From the NCBI GenBank assembly GCA_024734555.1, contig JANPWX010000215.1, positions 1,064,012 to 1,128,011 on the forward strand: a stretch of 64,000 nt of DNA, given 5' to 3'. This DNA comes from Trochalopteron elliotii. Taxonomy: Eukaryota > Chordata > Aves > Passeriformes > Leiothrichidae. The notes under the pieces were generated by a model. The model did not search any database and was not told the DNA's origin. It saw only the letters and a program-made list of their open reading frames with translations. The position numbers were made by a program, and so were the translations under genes. The first letter of the stretch is position 1, and each line of letters opens with the position of its first letter. Below are positions 62,200-64,000 of the stretch, piece by piece.

Positions 62200-63325
62200 C
62201 AATTTGATGTTCAAAATGTTACAGCATTGGTGGATAAAAGCAACTGACTCTGCCTAGACTTGTGCAAAGCATTTGACACTGTCCTGCAAGACATCCTTGT
62301 CTTTAAAGTGGAGAGACATGGAGTTGATGGATGGGCCACTTGGTGGAAAAGGAATTGGATGGCTGCATTCAAGGAAATCCTTGAGTCAGTGGCTTGATGT
62401 CTGAGTGGAGAGCAGTGAAGAGTGGTGTTCCTTTGGGGTCAGTATTGAGGATGTTGCTGTTTAACATCTTCATGGATGATATAGAGGGTGGGATTGAGTG
62501 CACCCTCAGCAGCCTTACTGAAGACACAGAGCTGTATAGTGCCATTGACATGCTGGAAGCAAGGGACACCATCCAGAAGGACCTCATGGGATTGAGAGGT
62601 GGGTCAGTTCAAACCTCACAGAATTCAGCAAAACCCAGTGCAAGGTCCTGCACCCGGGTCAAGGAAATCCCAAGCAAAAATAAAGGCTGGGCAGAGAGGG
62701 GATTGAGAGCAGCCCTGAGCTGGAGGACTTGTGAGTGCTGGTTAACAAGAAGATCAACATGACCCACCAGTGAGCATCTGCTGCCCAGAAAGACAAATGT
62801 GTCCTGGCTGCATCAAAAGAAGTGTGGGCAGGATGTCAAGAGAAAATATTCCCCTTCACTCCATGTCACTCACCTGAGACCCCACTTGGAGTACTGTATC
62901 CAGCTCTGGACCCCAACAAAAAAGTATGTGGACCTGGTGGAGTGAGTCCAGAGGAGGGCTGTGAAGATAGTCAGAAGGCCGGAACATATCTCCTATTAAG
63001 GCAGTCTGAAAGAGTTTGACTTGTTCAGCCTGGAGAAGGCTCTAAGGACACCTCAGAGCAACCATTCAGTACCTAAAGAAGGCTTACAAGAAAGCCAATA
63101 AAGGGATTGTTTACAATTAAACATAATGTTTGGACAAGGAGTAGAGGCTTCAAACATAGTGAAGGTATTTTTAGATTAGATATTAAGAAGAAATGCTTTA
63201 TTATGAGTGTGGTGATACACTGGAATATGTTGCCCAGAGAAGTTGTGAATGCCCCATCCCTAGAAGTATTCAAGGCCAGGCTGGATGTTCCTTTGAGCAA
63301 CCTGGTGTAATGAAAGTTGTTCCTG
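62200..63325 (+). mobile_element. 5'-truncated, decayed CR1 LINE
   Basis: Enters ORF2 at ALVDKSN, a stop, then LCLDLCKAFDTVLQDILVFK and HGVDGWATWW, the CR1 block around the first catalytic aspartate. Next come SGVPLGSVLRMLLFNIFMDD and IECTLSSLTEDTEL. In the last of these the FADD catalytic motif has decayed to LTED, which alone rules out activity. ORF2 continues in broken frames to FRLDIKKKCFIMSVVIHWNM and LPREVVNAPSLEVFKARLD near 63290. The 3' UTR is cut short after CTGGTGTAATGAAAGTTGTTCCTGCC, where a microsatellite begins. Confidence 0.94.
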
Positions 63326-63342
63326 CCTGTCTATCTATCTGT

Positions 63343-63426
<84 letters not shown>
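63326..63426. repeat. Compound microsatellite (CTAT)n-(CTGT)n
   Basis: About fourteen CTAT units with one interruption (CTGTTTAT), then about ten CTGT units. It starts exactly where the CR1 3' UTR is broken off. Confidence 0.96.
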
Positions 63427-63427
<1 letters not shown>

Positions 63428-64000
63428 CTTACCTATTTACAGATCTATTTGATGTACTGATGTGCTGCATGTGTTATTGGCAAAATACAGAAAATGAATT
63501 CTGTTAATTGGATACAATTGTCAAGTTTCTTTTTTTTTCCCTAAAGTTGAGTATGTAGCCTTTAAATAGAAAGAATGTTGCATAATATGAGCATGCATTT
63601 GATTATATTCTGGGAAAGGGAATATTTTCTCTGTATTGCCTATAAGTATCTTTTAAAAAAACCTTTTGGTTTGCATATTCCATAGAATACAGGAGACTGG
63701 GTACATGGTCCCTCCCACTTTACGTGCTTCCTGTTTGTACTCTGGAACTCAAAAATAACAGGATTGCCCATGGAGAGATAAGGATCAGATGTGATCAGTG
63801 ATCAGTATGGGGCTTAGAGTAAGTGGCCTTCTATCAGCATGACTTCAAGTTACACCTCTGCACCTTAAGGGCCGGCCATGGTGTGTTGCAGAGGTGAATG
63901 TGTGGCTTTGAGTAGGACAGTACCTCTAACTCACATGTATACCCACCACCACACTTGTTTAGCACAGGTTACAATCTGTGAGCAGAATCCTTGCTCGAAA
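63427..64000. other. Unique DNA to the window edge
   Basis: No gene or transposon recognised. GATCAGATGTGATCAGTGATCAG near 63783 is a small cluster of GATCAG repeats. Confidence 0.5.

Noticed and set aside
1..64000. Search for tRNA, rRNA, snRNA, CRISPR array or operon-like gene cluster
   Set aside because: None seen. The window is vertebrate non-coding DNA, and the tandem repeats are microsatellites without spacer structure.

Overview
This window looks like a gene-poor, AT-rich stretch of a bird nuclear genome, either an intergenic desert or the inside of a very large intron. The evidence is several 5'-truncated CR1 LINE copies with the typical 3' tail (variants of TATGATTCTATGA), plus solo LTRs whose sequence I recognise as avian endogenous-retrovirus families. 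The species cannot be fixed from the sequence; a songbird or other neoavian is an inference. No bacterial-type genes, rRNA, tRNA or CRISPR arrays are visible. I find no complete protein-coding gene on either strand: the long open frames are LINE remnants, antisense shadows of LINEs, translations of simple repeats, or chance frames.

Layout. 1-6.4 kb: unique AT-rich DNA with one short CAT repeat. 6.4-7.02 kb: an LTR-like block with a long T tract, followed at 7.06 kb by a short frame resembling an L1/Tx1-type reverse transcriptase, which would be unusual in a bird. 7.88-9.1 kb: two plus-strand CR1 pieces. 12.6-13.4 kb: a minus-strand CR1. 15.1-15.6 kb: a solo LTR. 16.6 and 18.7 kb: AT-rich microsatellites. 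21.2 kb: part of an ERVL-like LTR. 24.2-24.66 kb: the 5' part of another LTR. 32.7-33.45 kb: a plus-strand CR1. 33.6-34.3 kb: a solo LTR with a near-perfect 5-bp target duplication. 38.0-38.57 kb: a minus-strand solo LTR of the same family as the 24.2 kb copy, also with a 5-bp target duplication.

40.25-40.56 kb: a long polypurine hexanucleotide array interrupted by nine N, abutting an ERVL-like LTR fragment. 42.0-43.9 kb: two CR1 copies tail to tail, followed by an (ATTTTT)n array. 44.89-45.14 kb: an unexplained 123-bp tandem duplication. 46.85-46.92 kb: a small candidate first coding exon with good splice signals, the only trace of a host gene I can offer. 56.7-57.6 kb: a minus-strand CR1 with an internal deletion. 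61.6-63.4 kb: CR1 fragments and a decayed CR1 reverse transcriptase ending in a compound CTAT/CTGT microsatellite.

Nothing here works as an operon or pathway. The window records CR1 and retrovirus insertions decaying in non-coding DNA. The points most worth a second look are the L1-like fragment (7.06 kb), the candidate exon (46.85 kb), the polypurine array with its gap (40.25 kb) and the tandem duplication (44.9 kb). Family names come from memory of consensus sequences and were not searched.
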